From Emticicia sp. C21 (GTDB lineage: Bacteria; Bacteroidota; Bacteroidia; Cytophagales; Spirosomataceae), in contig NZ_QVMT01000013.1 in assembly GCF_003418935.1 (NCBI RefSeq), positions 116,766-180,765 of the forward strand: 64,000 bases of DNA. Direction: 5' to 3'. Below are positions 51,996 to 60,594 of this stretch, in pieces. The notes below the pieces were generated by a model. It did not search any database. It saw only the letters and a list, made by a program, of their open reading frames with translations, and was not told the DNA's origin. The first letter of the stretch is position 1, and each line of letters opens with the position of its first letter. Position numbers and translations under genes: made by a program.

Positions 51996-53525
51996 CTACT
52001 CCCATTCAATAGTTGCCGGTGGTTTTGAACTGATATCATATACCACTCTATTCACCCCTTTTACTCTATTAATGATTTCGTTCGATACATCAGCTAAGAA
52101 TTCATAAGGCAAGTGTGCCCAATCAGCTGTCATACCGTCAACACTGGTAACGGCACGAAGCGCAACCACTTTTTCGTAAGTTCTTTCATCTCCCATTACC
52201 CCAACACTTTGTACTGGTAATAAGATAGCTCCTGCCTGCCATACTTTATCGTACAAACCACTATCTTTTAAAGCATTGATAAATATAGCATCAACTTCTT
52301 GTAAAATCTGTACTTTTTCAGCAGTAATATCACCTAAAATACGGATAGCTAACCCTGGGCCCGGAAATGGATGACGACCAAGGATATTTTGAGGAATATC
52401 CAAAGATTTACCAACTTCGCGAACACCATCTTTAAATAGAAGTCTTAATGGCTCAACTACTTTCAACTTCATAAAATCTGGCAGCCCGCCTACATTATGA
52501 TGCGATTTAATGGTTACTGAAGGGCCTTTTACTGAAACAGATTCGATAACATCAGGATAAATAGTCCCCTGACCTAGCCAGGCAGCTCCTTCAACCTTAT
52601 GTGATTCAGCATCAAAAACATCAATAAAAGTTTTACCAATGGCTTTACGTTTAGCTTCCGGGTCTGTTAAGCCCTCTAAGGCTTTATAGAATTGATCTTT
52701 AGCATCGACACCTATTACATTTAACCCTAAGCCTTTATATGATTCTAAAACCTCTTCAAATTCATTTTTACGTAAAAGGCCATTGTCTACAAAAATACAG
52801 TAGAGATTTTTGCCAATGGCATGATGAATTAGAGTAGCCGCCACAGACGAATCCACACCACCAGACAAGCCCATAATTACTTTATCAGACCCTAATTTCT
52901 CTTTCAATTCCTTGATTGATGCCTCTGCAAATGAATCAGGTGTCCAGTTCTGAGAACATTCGCAAATATCAACCACGAAATTTTTCAGAATAGTTTTACC
53001 CTGTAGTGTATGTGTAACCTCCGGGTGAAACTGAATACCATATCGAGGTTGATCATGGAGTTTAAAAGCAGCTACTTTTACTGTATCAGTAGAGGCAATA
53101 ATATCAGAACCTGAAGGGGCACTTGAGATAGTATCACTATGTGACATCCATACTTGCGTATTATCAGCTACATCTTTAAACAAGGCATATCGATTATCAA
53201 CTTTATTCAGAATCGTACGACCATATTCTCTGATAGATGATGGTAATACTTCTCCACCACCTGTCTGTGCCATCATCTGGGCACCATAGCAAACACCCAA
53301 AACCGGTACTTCGGCCGGGAAGTCTTGCCAATTAACAATTGGAGCATCTTCTTCACGCACTGAACATGGACTACCTGAAAGGATGATACCTTTAATTTCG
53401 GAAGTGATGGCTGGAATTTTATTGAAAGGATGTATTTCGCAATACACATTAAGTTCTCTAACTCTTCGGGCAATTAATTGAGTGAATTGCGAGCCGAAAT
53501 CAAGAATAAGAATTTGTTCTGTCAT
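51996..53525 (-). CDS. guaA: GMP synthase (glutamine-hydrolysing)
   Basis: A 509-residue two-domain enzyme. The class I glutaminase (about 1-190) has [11 protein letters not shown] with the catalytic Cys and FHPEVTHT with the His-x-Glu. The ATP pyrophosphatase (about 200-390) has [17 protein letters not shown]. The C-terminal dimerisation domain ends [14 protein letters not shown], as in other GuaA. It converts XMP to GMP. Confidence 0.97.
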   Translation of the reverse strand: MTEQILILDFGSQFTQLIARRVRELNVYCEIHPFNKIPAITSEIKGIILSGSPCSVREEDAPIVNWQDFPAEVPVLGVCYGAQMMAQTGGGEVLPSSIREYGRTILNKVDNRYALFKDVADNTQVWMSHSDTISSAPSGSDIIASTDTVKVAAFKLHDQPRYGIQFHPEVTHTLQGKTILKNFVVDICECSQNWTPDSFAEASIKELKEKLGSDKVIMGLSGGVDSSVAATLIHHAIGKNLYCIFVDNGLLRKNEFEEVLESYKGLGLNVIGVDAKDQFYKALEGLTDPEAKRKAIGKTFIDVFDAESHKVEGAAWLGQGTIYPDVIESVSVKGPSVTIKSHHNVGGLPDFMKLKVVEPLRLLFKDGVREVGKSLDIPQNILGRHPFPGPGLAIRILGDITAEKVQILQEVDAIFINALKDSGLYDKVWQAGAILLPVQSVGVMGDERTYEKVVALRAVTSVDGMTADWAHLPYEFLADVSNEIINRVKGVNRVVYDISSKPPATIEWE

Positions 53526-53542
53526 GATAGGTTTCTAAAATG

Positions 53543-53573
53543 CAAAATTAGCAGATTTACCTACTCCCTCCAA
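53543..53573 (-). promoter_or_regulatory. guaA promoter
   Basis: Minus strand TTG (53571-53573), a 20-bp spacer and TAATTTTG (53543-53550), a full match to the Bacteroidota pattern. It gives a leader of only about 10 bases. Confidence 0.6.
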
Positions 53574-53591
53574 CACGTTTTTGAAAAAGTA

Positions 53592-55181
53592 TTACTCATA
53601 TATCACTCTTTTAAGGTAATAAGTCTTCGGATCAATGACAGGAGTCGTTTTACTCTTGACTTTTATGGGGATAGAGCTAATCATTTTTCGCTCAATCTGA
53701 CCATCTGACTGAATATCAATAGGTAAAGTATCTGCGTAATTAAGGGTTGTAATTTGATACTCTTCATCACCAGTTCTCTTGACATCTACTTCTAGTTTCT
53801 TTGTTGTACGCAGATAAAAATCAAATAAAGGTTTTAAATTCTGTTTTGATTCTCTGCTAAAAAAAGTCTCTACATTATTAGTATTCACCAGATTATCATA
53901 AGTGTATTCAGGGCTTGTAGCAATTTTTTTCAAAGCAGGAAAGAAAATATCATCCCCTATTACATAGCGAAGTGTATGCATGAAAAATGCCCCTTTACTA
54001 TAAATATCGCCATGATAAACCGTATCGGCATTCATATGTTCGCCCAATACAACCGGTAATTTATTTTGTGTGGCACGGCCTGTTCTTTCCATTCTTTTCA
54101 GATATGCCTCTTCTCCTTCATGTTCAAGTGTGTACATAGCATCACCAAACGAGCATATTCCTTCCTGAATCCACATATCAGCCCAATCAATGCCCGTTAC
54201 TTTATTGCCCCACCATTCATGACCAAATTCGTGGTGCATCAGCCAGTCAAATTCTTTCCCTCCTACCATGGTGTATCTGAATTTATTACCATACGCATTC
54301 ATAGTCTGGTGTTCCATCCCTAAGTGTGGGGTTTCACAAATAGCTATTTTCTCTTTTATCCACGGGTATTCTCCAAAGTATTTCTCTTGTGTCCGAACAA
54401 TCCTTTCGAAAATATCCAAATGTTTTTCGGCCTTATCAGCATGCTCTTCCAGTACATAAAACTGCATGGGTACTGTATGTCCATCAATGGTAGTATAATT
54501 TCTTGAAACCACTTTAAATCTACCGACATTGAAGAGAATACTGTAATTATTGATGGTATAATTGGTTTTCCAGTGAAAAGTACTTTTGTCCTTTTTAGTT
54601 ACCTGACTTTGCAAAAGACCAGGACCAGCTACTACCAGACCCTTCGGCACAGTTATAATCAGGTCAGCACCTTCATTTGGTTCATCGCTTGGATGGTCTT
54701 TACAAGGGAAATACATTTTTGCACCTTGACTCTGACAGGTAATAGACACCCATGAAGCACCTGTGGTATCCGCAGCCCATGTGAAACCTCCTGACCAAGG
54801 TGGACGAGAAGCAATAATTGGTTTGCCTCCGTATTGGATTTTAACTTTTGCTTTTCCAGGCACTAAGGGTGAGGCCAATGAAATTCTGATTAATTCATTA
54901 TCGAACCTGAATAACTCCTCCTTTCCATTTACCCAGACTTTACCTATTGTAAAACTTTCTACCAAATCAAAAAGAAGTACATCGGTGCTCTTACTGGTTA
55001 TCAAATCAATCTCTGTATAACCATTAATACTTTGCGTAACTGGTTTCACTTCTAAGGCCACTGTATAATGACGGATATCCATTAATGCCTGTTCCGGCTT
55101 TAATAAACCACCTGATTTATTCTTTTGAGCAAAAATACTAGCGCTTAAAAATAAACAAATGAAGAAGTATAAGTATTTCAT
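53592..55181 (-). CDS. Secreted M1 family metallo-aminopeptidase
   Basis: A 529-residue protein with a signal peptide (MKYLYFFICLFLSASIFAQ). An N-terminal beta domain is followed by a thermolysin-like domain with HLGMEHQTMNAYG (the family GxMEN-like exopeptidase motif, here with Gln) and the zinc site MHHEFGHEWWGNKVTGIDWADMWIQEG (about 315-340; HExxH with the second Glu 19 residues later). M1 enzymes remove N-terminal residues from peptides. The protein lacks the long C-terminal helical domain of PepN, as in other short Bacteroidota forms. It is the only gene of its unit. A TATCTTTG -7 box lies at 55215-55222. Confidence 0.9.
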   Translation of the reverse strand: MKYLYFFICLFLSASIFAQKNKSGGLLKPEQALMDIRHYTVALEVKPVTQSINGYTEIDLITSKSTDVLLFDLVESFTIGKVWVNGKEELFRFDNELIRISLASPLVPGKAKVKIQYGGKPIIASRPPWSGGFTWAADTTGASWVSITCQSQGAKMYFPCKDHPSDEPNEGADLIITVPKGLVVAGPGLLQSQVTKKDKSTFHWKTNYTINNYSILFNVGRFKVVSRNYTTIDGHTVPMQFYVLEEHADKAEKHLDIFERIVRTQEKYFGEYPWIKEKIAICETPHLGMEHQTMNAYGNKFRYTMVGGKEFDWLMHHEFGHEWWGNKVTGIDWADMWIQEGICSFGDAMYTLEHEGEEAYLKRMERTGRATQNKLPVVLGEHMNADTVYHGDIYSKGAFFMHTLRYVIGDDIFFPALKKIATSPEYTYDNLVNTNNVETFFSRESKQNLKPLFDFYLRTTKKLEVDVKRTGDEEYQITTLNYADTLPIDIQSDGQIERKMISSIPIKVKSKTTPVIDPKTYYLKRVIYE

Positions 55182-55233
55182 AGTTCAGGGAATGAAGTAT
55201 TTGATTGTATTTAACAAAGATAAATAAATCAAA

Positions 55234-55272
55234 TAAAAAATCCATTACAAAGCGTTGACCTGGTAATGGATT
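55234..55272 (-). terminator. Terminator of the aldo/keto reductase gene
   Basis: The stem AATCCATTAC/GTAATGGATT (10 bp) with a 14-nt loop is followed on the minus strand by a T-run (55234-55239). Confidence 0.8.
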
Positions 55273-55297
55273 AAAAATATAATTTTAAGATACTTAC

Positions 55298-56200
55298 TTA
55301 CTCATGCGAAATATCAGTATTTCTTGGAGGACATACTACATTATAAATTTCATACCACTCCTGATGGTTTAGTTTTACTCCTGTAGCACTTGCCGCATTC
55401 CTGATCCGGTTTTCAGAAATTGATCCGATAATAGGTAATGTACCTAATTTCATTAACCAGGCTACAGCTGTCTGCTCAATATTAGCATCATATCTGTTTC
55501 CGATTTTTTCTAATTTGGCTCTTATATTAACAGCCTTTTCATCATCACCATTAAGTATTCTTCCTCCTGCTAAAGGAGCCCAGGCCAAGGGTTTACTAAA
55601 ACTTTGTTTGATGAAGTCTATCCGGCCATCTTCAATAGCAGCCGTATTCATCAAGTTTAGTTCAATATGATTAGTTACAATTGGTATCGTAAGATATGAA
55701 GCTAATAATTGATGTTGGAAAACTGTAAAATTAGCTACACCAATATGATTTACCTTACCCGAATTAACAACCTGGGCTAATGCCATAGCAGTTTGTTCAG
55801 GGTCTGCCAGGAAATCACTTTGATGTAAAAGAAAAATATCTAAGTAATCGGTTTTAAGTCTTTTAAGTGAATTATCTACGCTCTTCAAAATATGCTCTCT
55901 GGACGTATCATAATAATCGAAAGAACCATCATCAGAATGTCTGATACCGCATTTACTAAATAACACGATATCTTCACGCTTGAACGATTTACTTTTAATA
56001 ATTTTACCAAAATGTTCCTCTATAGTATTATTACCATAGACATCGGCGTGGTCGAAAGTATTGATGCCTAATTCTAAACAGAGATTAATTATTTTCTCAA
56101 TTTTTGTTGTGGTACTTTGTCCTTCATCACTCCATCTCCAGAAACCATAAATTGCTTCTGATACTTTAGGTCCCGAATCACTTAGGTAAACTTTTTTCAT
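55298..56200 (-). CDS. Aldo/keto reductase (YdhF-like)
   Basis: A 300-residue TIM-barrel enzyme with the catalytic set of the family: Asp and Tyr in TFDHADVYGNNTIEEHFG, Lys in DIVLFSKCG, and His in YLDIFLLHQSD. The C-terminal GTLPIIGSISENRIRNAASA binds NADPH. It reduces aldehydes or ketones; the natural substrate is unknown. A -7 box TATTTTTG lies at 56225-56232 on the minus strand. Confidence 0.9.
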   Translation of the reverse strand: MKKVYLSDSGPKVSEAIYGFWRWSDEGQSTTTKIEKIINLCLELGINTFDHADVYGNNTIEEHFGKIIKSKSFKREDIVLFSKCGIRHSDDGSFDYYDTSREHILKSVDNSLKRLKTDYLDIFLLHQSDFLADPEQTAMALAQVVNSGKVNHIGVANFTVFQHQLLASYLTIPIVTNHIELNLMNTAAIEDGRIDFIKQSFSKPLAWAPLAGGRILNGDDEKAVNIRAKLEKIGNRYDANIEQTAVAWLMKLGTLPIIGSISENRIRNAASATGVKLNHQEWYEIYNVVCPPRNTDISHE

Positions 56201-56351
56201 TAGGTCAGATTAATTGTATCGCCACAAAAATAGTCAAATTTTACAAATTTCCTTGAAACATGAAAAAAATGACAATACGACACTTGTTCTCGCTTTAAGA
56301 TGCAAGAATCTTTTATTTAGGTTAATTGATTTTTAGGAGTTTCCTGACAAA

Positions 56352-56933
56352 TCAGGCACATTGTAATTGAAAGGGGTCAGTTAATATATTCACAAATTGG
56401 TTCAGGATAATTTTGCCTTCTTTCCATTCTCCGAAGCCTGAACTGGCGTTTATATGTCCTTTAGCTCCAATATTTAAAAAAGTGCTTCCCCAATTATTGG
56501 CAAAATATTCCGAGCGTTCAATTGTAGCATAAATATCATTGGTACTGGCTACAACTACACTTTCAAACGGAAGAAGTGTATTAGGAATTGGGTTAAATCC
56601 TTCTGCAAAATTCAATCTTTCAGAAAACTCAGCATCAGCAGGGGCAATCAGCAAGGCACCTTTTACCAAAGGTGAATAATATTTCCTGGCCCAATGTGCG
56701 ACCGTCATACAACCCATGCTATGAGCCACCAAAACTGTAGGTTGATTTAATTGCTCAATATAGCTTTGTAGTTTTCCAACCCAAGCCTTACAAACCGGTA
56801 AATCCCAGTTATCTTGTTCAACTCTGGTAAACAAAGATGGATATTGTTTCTCCCATAAAGTCTGCCAATGTCTTGGGCCAGAACTCGCTAAGCCCGGAAT
56901 TGTCAGAAAATTGATATTTGATGATATTTTCAT
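56352..56933 (-). CDS. RBBP9/YdeN family serine hydrolase
   Basis: A 193-residue alpha/beta hydrolase with FLTIPGLASSGPRHWQTLWE at the front and the nucleophile motif VLVAHSMGCMTVAHWA. The acid is in VVVASTNDIYATIERS and the base in NIGAKGHINASSGFGEW, all typical of RBBP9-like enzymes. An in-frame upstream codon (56969) falls inside a GTGATTGA repeat element, so the ATG at 56933 is preferred. Cytosolic; substrate unknown. Confidence 0.85.
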   Translation of the reverse strand: MKISSNINFLTIPGLASSGPRHWQTLWEKQYPSLFTRVEQDNWDLPVCKAWVGKLQSYIEQLNQPTVLVAHSMGCMTVAHWARKYYSPLVKGALLIAPADAEFSERLNFAEGFNPIPNTLLPFESVVVASTNDIYATIERSEYFANNWGSTFLNIGAKGHINASSGFGEWKEGKIILNQFVNILTDPFQLQCA

Positions 56934-56940
56934 GAGAATA

Positions 56941-57021
56941 ATGATTGAGTGATTAGATTTGATATTCATTGAAAAAAATGATTAGACAAAATAGTTTAGT
57001 TAATCACTCATTCACTCAATA
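56941..57021. repeat. Inverted pair of GTGATTGA-type repeats
   Basis: TGATTGAGTGATTAG (56942-56956) and TAATCACTCATTCACTCAAT (57001-57020) are complementary and flank a 44-bp AT-rich core. The same words occur at 2221-2290 and 26840-27027. Confidence 0.55.
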
Positions 57022-57023
57022 AT

Positions 57024-57665
57024 TTAAGCTGCGTAATTGTAATTAGCTGTATAAGGTACACGATTTACTGCTGCAAATACAGCACCCAGTACTTTTGTTG
57101 CAGAAAAAGTGTGTAAAAAATCTTCATCAATTGTATGATAGATTACCTGAGCGTATTGATTCAACACATAAGTAGCCGGAATCGGTACCTCTTCTGAAAT
57201 ACCTGAGATCTTATCCCATACGGGTACATCTTTTGAAAATAAACCAAATTTTTCTGAAATTTCATTATTCGGGTCAGCTATAACATTGAATGGAATTTCA
57301 AAGAACTGAACCATTTCTCTAACATCAGGATATGAGGCGTGTACAATTACCAAAAGATTCCCTCCCAAAGCGACAATCTCAGAATAAGCCTGATTCAATA
57401 ATTTCAAGTGCTTTAAACCATAATTATTCCACCCACCCGACAAAAAACTAACTACCAATGGTTTATTATCCATGATAGAATTTATTGTGGCAGAAGTATA
57501 ATTGAACCGATAAGAGACTTTTTGCCAGATACCCATATCCTTTTTAAAGGTAATATCAGGCGCTTTTGAGCCAGTTAATAAAGGCAAGAGCTTCGCATTG
57601 TTCTTCTTTACCGAAATCTCGGTATCCCAGAATGCTGTATCATATTTTTGGCTGTAGTTACTCAT
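57024..57665 (-). CDS. Peroxiredoxin-like protein without active-site cysteines
   Basis: A 213-residue AhpC/TSA-fold protein without a signal peptide. In the family the strand after the first helix reads like SFYRGGWCPYC; here it is VVSFLSGGWNNYGLKHLKLL, so both Cys are gone. The rest of the fold is conserved: ITFKKDMGIWQKVSYRF, FNVIADPNNEISEKFGLF, and EEVPIPATYVLNQYAQVIYHTID. I find no cysteine anywhere in the protein. It cannot act as a standard peroxidase and may be a scaffold, chaperone or sensor (inference). An Rrf2-type operator lies upstream, so it may share control with the TlpA-type gene and rrf2. Confidence 0.82.
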   Translation of the reverse strand: MSNYSQKYDTAFWDTEISVKKNNAKLLPLLTGSKAPDITFKKDMGIWQKVSYRFNYTSATINSIMDNKPLVVSFLSGGWNNYGLKHLKLLNQAYSEIVALGGNLLVIVHASYPDVREMVQFFEIPFNVIADPNNEISEKFGLFSKDVPVWDKISGISEEVPIPATYVLNQYAQVIYHTIDEDFLHTFSATKVLGAVFAAVNRVPYTANYNYAA

Positions 57666-57715
57666 ATCCTTAGAAATTAATTATAGTTATATTGTTGTGA
57701 ATTCAGTACCTGGTG

Positions 57716-57760
57716 CAAAGATAATCAATTAATCTATATATTCTATTGATTTAGTAGATT
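57716..57760 (-). promoter_or_regulatory. Promoter and Rrf2-type operator of the peroxiredoxin-like gene
   Basis: -7 box TATCTTTG at 57716-57723 (minus strand). The 21-bp dyad ATTCTAT-N7-GTAGATT lies at 57740-57760, over the place of the -33 element, with extra half-sites TTAATCTA at 57729 and ATTAATCTT near 57771. Confidence 0.55.
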
Positions 57761-57852
57761 AATTTTCAAAATTAATCTTATTCAGAAATTGATTATAGTA
57801 ATTTGATTTACTAAAATTCAGAAGTTTGAGTAAGCAGAAATAAAATGCTTAC

Positions 57853-59103
57853 TCAAAAAGTATTATTTTTCTGCTTGTTTTGGTTTAACAGAAGTAGTTT
57901 CTGCCCTAAAACTTCATCAATGTCCCGATCAAATTCTTTTACGAATTCTTCATAATATTTTCCTGTTGCCGGGCCAGAATAGCCTGTATGAATCTTGCTT
58001 ACATTTCCTTCTTTATCAATCAGAATTGTGGTTGGGAAAGACAATACGGCACTCAACGCAGGTAATACTTTAGACGCAAATTCTTTGTCTGCTATTCCTG
58101 CAAATAAGATATCATACTCAATACCGAAACGTTTTTTCAGAACTTCTAAACGAGTTTTGGCAAATGCCGGGTCGTTTTTACGTTCAAACGCCAAACCGAT
58201 TATTTCTACCCCTCTTTTCTTATTAGCCTTATACCAGGGAGCCATAAAAGCAGCCTCATCTAAACAATTTGGGCACCAACTTCCCAGAATTGTAACAATT
58301 ACAGCCTTCCCTTTATATTTAGGGTCTTTGAGTGAAACAGACTTTCCGGTAAATGCATCCGGAAAAGTAAAATCAAAAGACGTTCCTTCTTTGATTGTTG
58401 TTAAAGTATAAGCATCGGGTAGTTCTGCTTTCTCATTGCGTACACCTTTCATCGTTTGTGCTCCTCTAATATTGATTATTTCACCTACCAGGTTATCACC
58501 TGATACTTTACCTTTAATTAATGATGGACTTGACCCACTAAATGCTGATAAATAAAAATCATTACCTTGTACAGAACCTTCATAATAACGATAATCTCCG
58601 GTTGTCGTTAGAAAAGTACCAGTCAGTTTATTGCCAAACTGAGAAAACACCCCTACAATTTTATTGGTGCTCTCTCCTATCACCACATCCCAATTGCCAT
58701 GTAGGCTTACACTTGCTGCCCCTGGATTTTCAAAGAAACGATATTTTTTGCCGTATTCAGCAGTAAATTCAATTCCTTTATCTGGTTTAGCAGTATTGAA
58801 CTTTTTAAACACACCTGTCAAAGTATTTGAGTTAACAATTTTTGCAGCAATAACTGCATCATAAATATCAACCGGAATAAATAAAGAGTCCTGCTTTTGA
58901 GTGATACCTTTAAGCTCAAAACGTTCAGAACCATTTAATAAGTAAGCAGTTTTACTTTGCAATTCGAAATTGAAAGGTGATTCCTGAGCGTTAGCCAATT
59001 TGAATGTACCTCGCCATGCTCCATTTTTTGGCGCTTGTTGTGCTTGTGTGGTTGAGCTGGCTATAATAACGGTTATAGCGACAAATGCTGTAAATAATCT
59101 CAT
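57853..59103 (-). CDS. TlpA-type periplasmic thioredoxin-fold protein with an N-terminal beta domain
   Basis: A 416-residue protein from MRLFTAFVAITVIIASS (59103). An in-frame codon at 59130 overlaps the -7 box and is rejected. After the signal peptide (to TQAQ) a beta-rich domain spans about 25-225 (GAWRGTFKLANAQESPFNFEL, GNKLTGTFLTTTGDYRYYEG). The redoxin domain (about 240-400) has VTILGSWCPNCLDEAAFMAPWY with the CxxC at about 275-278, and the cis-Pro in LSFPTTILIDKEG. It probably reduces disulfides or haem-related thiols in the periplasm. It has its own promoter with an Rrf2-type operator, pointing to redox or sulfur control. Confidence 0.87.
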   Translation of the reverse strand: MRLFTAFVAITVIIASSTTQAQQAPKNGAWRGTFKLANAQESPFNFELQSKTAYLLNGSERFELKGITQKQDSLFIPVDIYDAVIAAKIVNSNTLTGVFKKFNTAKPDKGIEFTAEYGKKYRFFENPGAASVSLHGNWDVVIGESTNKIVGVFSQFGNKLTGTFLTTTGDYRYYEGSVQGNDFYLSAFSGSSPSLIKGKVSGDNLVGEIINIRGAQTMKGVRNEKAELPDAYTLTTIKEGTSFDFTFPDAFTGKSVSLKDPKYKGKAVIVTILGSWCPNCLDEAAFMAPWYKANKKRGVEIIGLAFERKNDPAFAKTRLEVLKKRFGIEYDILFAGIADKEFASKVLPALSAVLSFPTTILIDKEGNVSKIHTGYSGPATGKYYEEFVKEFDRDIDEVLGQKLLLLNQNKQKNNTF

Positions 59104-59127
59104 AATTTTCTCTGGTTTTAGATGAAG

Positions 59128-59165
59128 CAAATATAAAAATATTTAATCTATAAAGTAAATAGATT
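59128..59165 (-). promoter_or_regulatory. Promoter and Rrf2-type operator of the TlpA-type gene
   Basis: -7 box TATATTTG at 59128-59135 (minus strand). The perfect dyad AATCTAT-AAAGTAA-ATAGATT (59145-59165) begins 9 bp upstream of the -7 box, the same spacing as at the rrf2 promoter. Confidence 0.65.
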
Positions 59166-59210
59166 TATTAATAAACATTTTCGATTATGATTTAAGTTCA
59201 GGTATTGTAG

Positions 59211-59244
59211 AAAAAAGGGATTCTGAAACTTTTTTCAGAATCCC
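59211..59244 (-). terminator. Terminator of the YeiH gene
   Basis: A 12-bp stem GGGATTCTGAAA/TTTCAGAATCCC, followed on the minus strand by a T-run (59211-59216). Confidence 0.85.
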
Positions 59245-59272
59245 ATTACCAATGATTAGTATAAACTAAGGA

Positions 59273-60532
59273 TTATCTAAATAAAAAATAAGCAATAATC
59301 AGTGTAATGAAGATATTGAAGGTCTGTGCAATTAAGAAAGCGTATAAAGGCTTTCTACTGTCTTTGTTGAATAAATCGGAGAAATTGGTTTCCAGCCCTA
59401 TACTTGTGAAAGCCAGTGCAAACCAAAGCCCTTGAAAGTTTTTCAAGCTACCTTTTACCGCACTTACCGTATCAGCGGGAATTACAAACGAAAATAATAA
59501 AGAAGCTGCCACAAAACCTAAAACGAACTTAGGAAATCGTTCCCAGATTATACCTAACGATGGCCTGGTCTCATTATCCTTTGCCAAAGGATTATTAGTA
59601 TAAGTCCAATAAATAGAAATAGCAAAAGCAGCTACCCCTAATAAAACATTTTGCGAAAATTTAACGATCGTACTGGTTTTAAGAGCTATTTCTCCTACCA
59701 TCGATCCGGAAGCAACTACTGCTCCTGTGGTATCAATAGTACCGCCAAGCCATGCACCGGTTACTTCTTCTGACAAACTCAATGCTTTAGCTATATAAGG
59801 CATAAAAATCATCATCGGAATGGCTGTAATTAATACCAATGAGATGACGTACGATAGTTTTTTAGAATCCCCTTTAATAGCCCCAGAGGTGGCAATAGCG
59901 GCCGATACCCCACAAATAGACACGGCACTTGAAAGCATAATGCCCATTTCTTCGTCGATACCCATTTTCTTAGAAATCCAGAAGGCAAAATACCAGACTG
60001 AAATCACGACCAATAATGCCTGAATCAACCCTAAAGAACCCGCTTTCAAGATATCAGAAAAAATAACACCTGTGCCTAAAAGCACTAATCCTATTTTAAC
60101 AAATACCTCCGTTGAAAGTGATGCTTTTAGCCAATCAGGAAGCTTAATGGTATTACCAATCACCAATCCTATTATAAGGCTGAAAATTACAGCTTCAAGG
60201 TTCAAATCTTTTACAGCACTGTTTCCGGTAATAATTAATGCCAGTATAGTTAATACATATACAATGGGTAAGCCTGTCAAAAAGGGTTTAATTGAATTGC
60301 CTAATAGAGCCGCTCCTGCAACGGCAACAACCACTACTGCTACTAATTGAATAAGAATTTTCTGGAGATTTTCTACTGACAATACTTTTTCAAATAGCTC
60401 TGAAGAATTACTCCAACCAAAAGATGGTACAGGTAATAAGAAACCTAAAATAGTTATTAAAATGATAGAAAATCCTAGGATAACGACTGTCCAGTCTTCT
60501 GTTAAAGCAAATTTCTTTGTAGAGGTCGACAT
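59273..60532 (-). CDS. YeiH family (PF03601) putative sulfate/sulfur-compound exporter
   Basis: A 419-residue membrane protein with about eleven helices. VLLGTGVIFSDILKAGSLGL, MLSSAVSICGVSAAIATSGAIKG and WLGGTIDTTGAVVASGSMVGE match the YeiH/PSE family; the ICGVSAAIA and GGTIDTTGAVV motifs are its most conserved parts. The family is annotated as a sulfate exporter on limited evidence. Its position near an Rrf2 regulator and two thioredoxin-fold genes fits a link with sulfur metabolism. I see no Rrf2-type dyad directly upstream of it. Confidence 0.85.
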   Translation of the reverse strand: MSTSTKKFALTEDWTVVILGFSIILITILGFLLPVPSFGWSNSSELFEKVLSVENLQKILIQLVAVVVVAVAGAALLGNSIKPFLTGLPIVYVLTILALIITGNSAVKDLNLEAVIFSLIIGLVIGNTIKLPDWLKASLSTEVFVKIGLVLLGTGVIFSDILKAGSLGLIQALLVVISVWYFAFWISKKMGIDEEMGIMLSSAVSICGVSAAIATSGAIKGDSKKLSYVISLVLITAIPMMIFMPYIAKALSLSEEVTGAWLGGTIDTTGAVVASGSMVGEIALKTSTIVKFSQNVLLGVAAFAISIYWTYTNNPLAKDNETRPSLGIIWERFPKFVLGFVAASLLFSFVIPADTVSAVKGSLKNFQGLWFALAFTSIGLETNFSDLFNKDSRKPLYAFLIAQTFNIFITLIIAYFLFR

Positions 60533-60594
60533 AATTTAAAGTGATTAGAGTGGTTTGGGGTGGTAAGTTAAATATTTCTCTTCAAAATTGTTTT

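Noticed and set aside
59104..59130. Longer N-terminus of the TlpA-type protein
   Set aside because: The codon at 59130 overlaps the -7 box, so it would lie upstream of the transcript.
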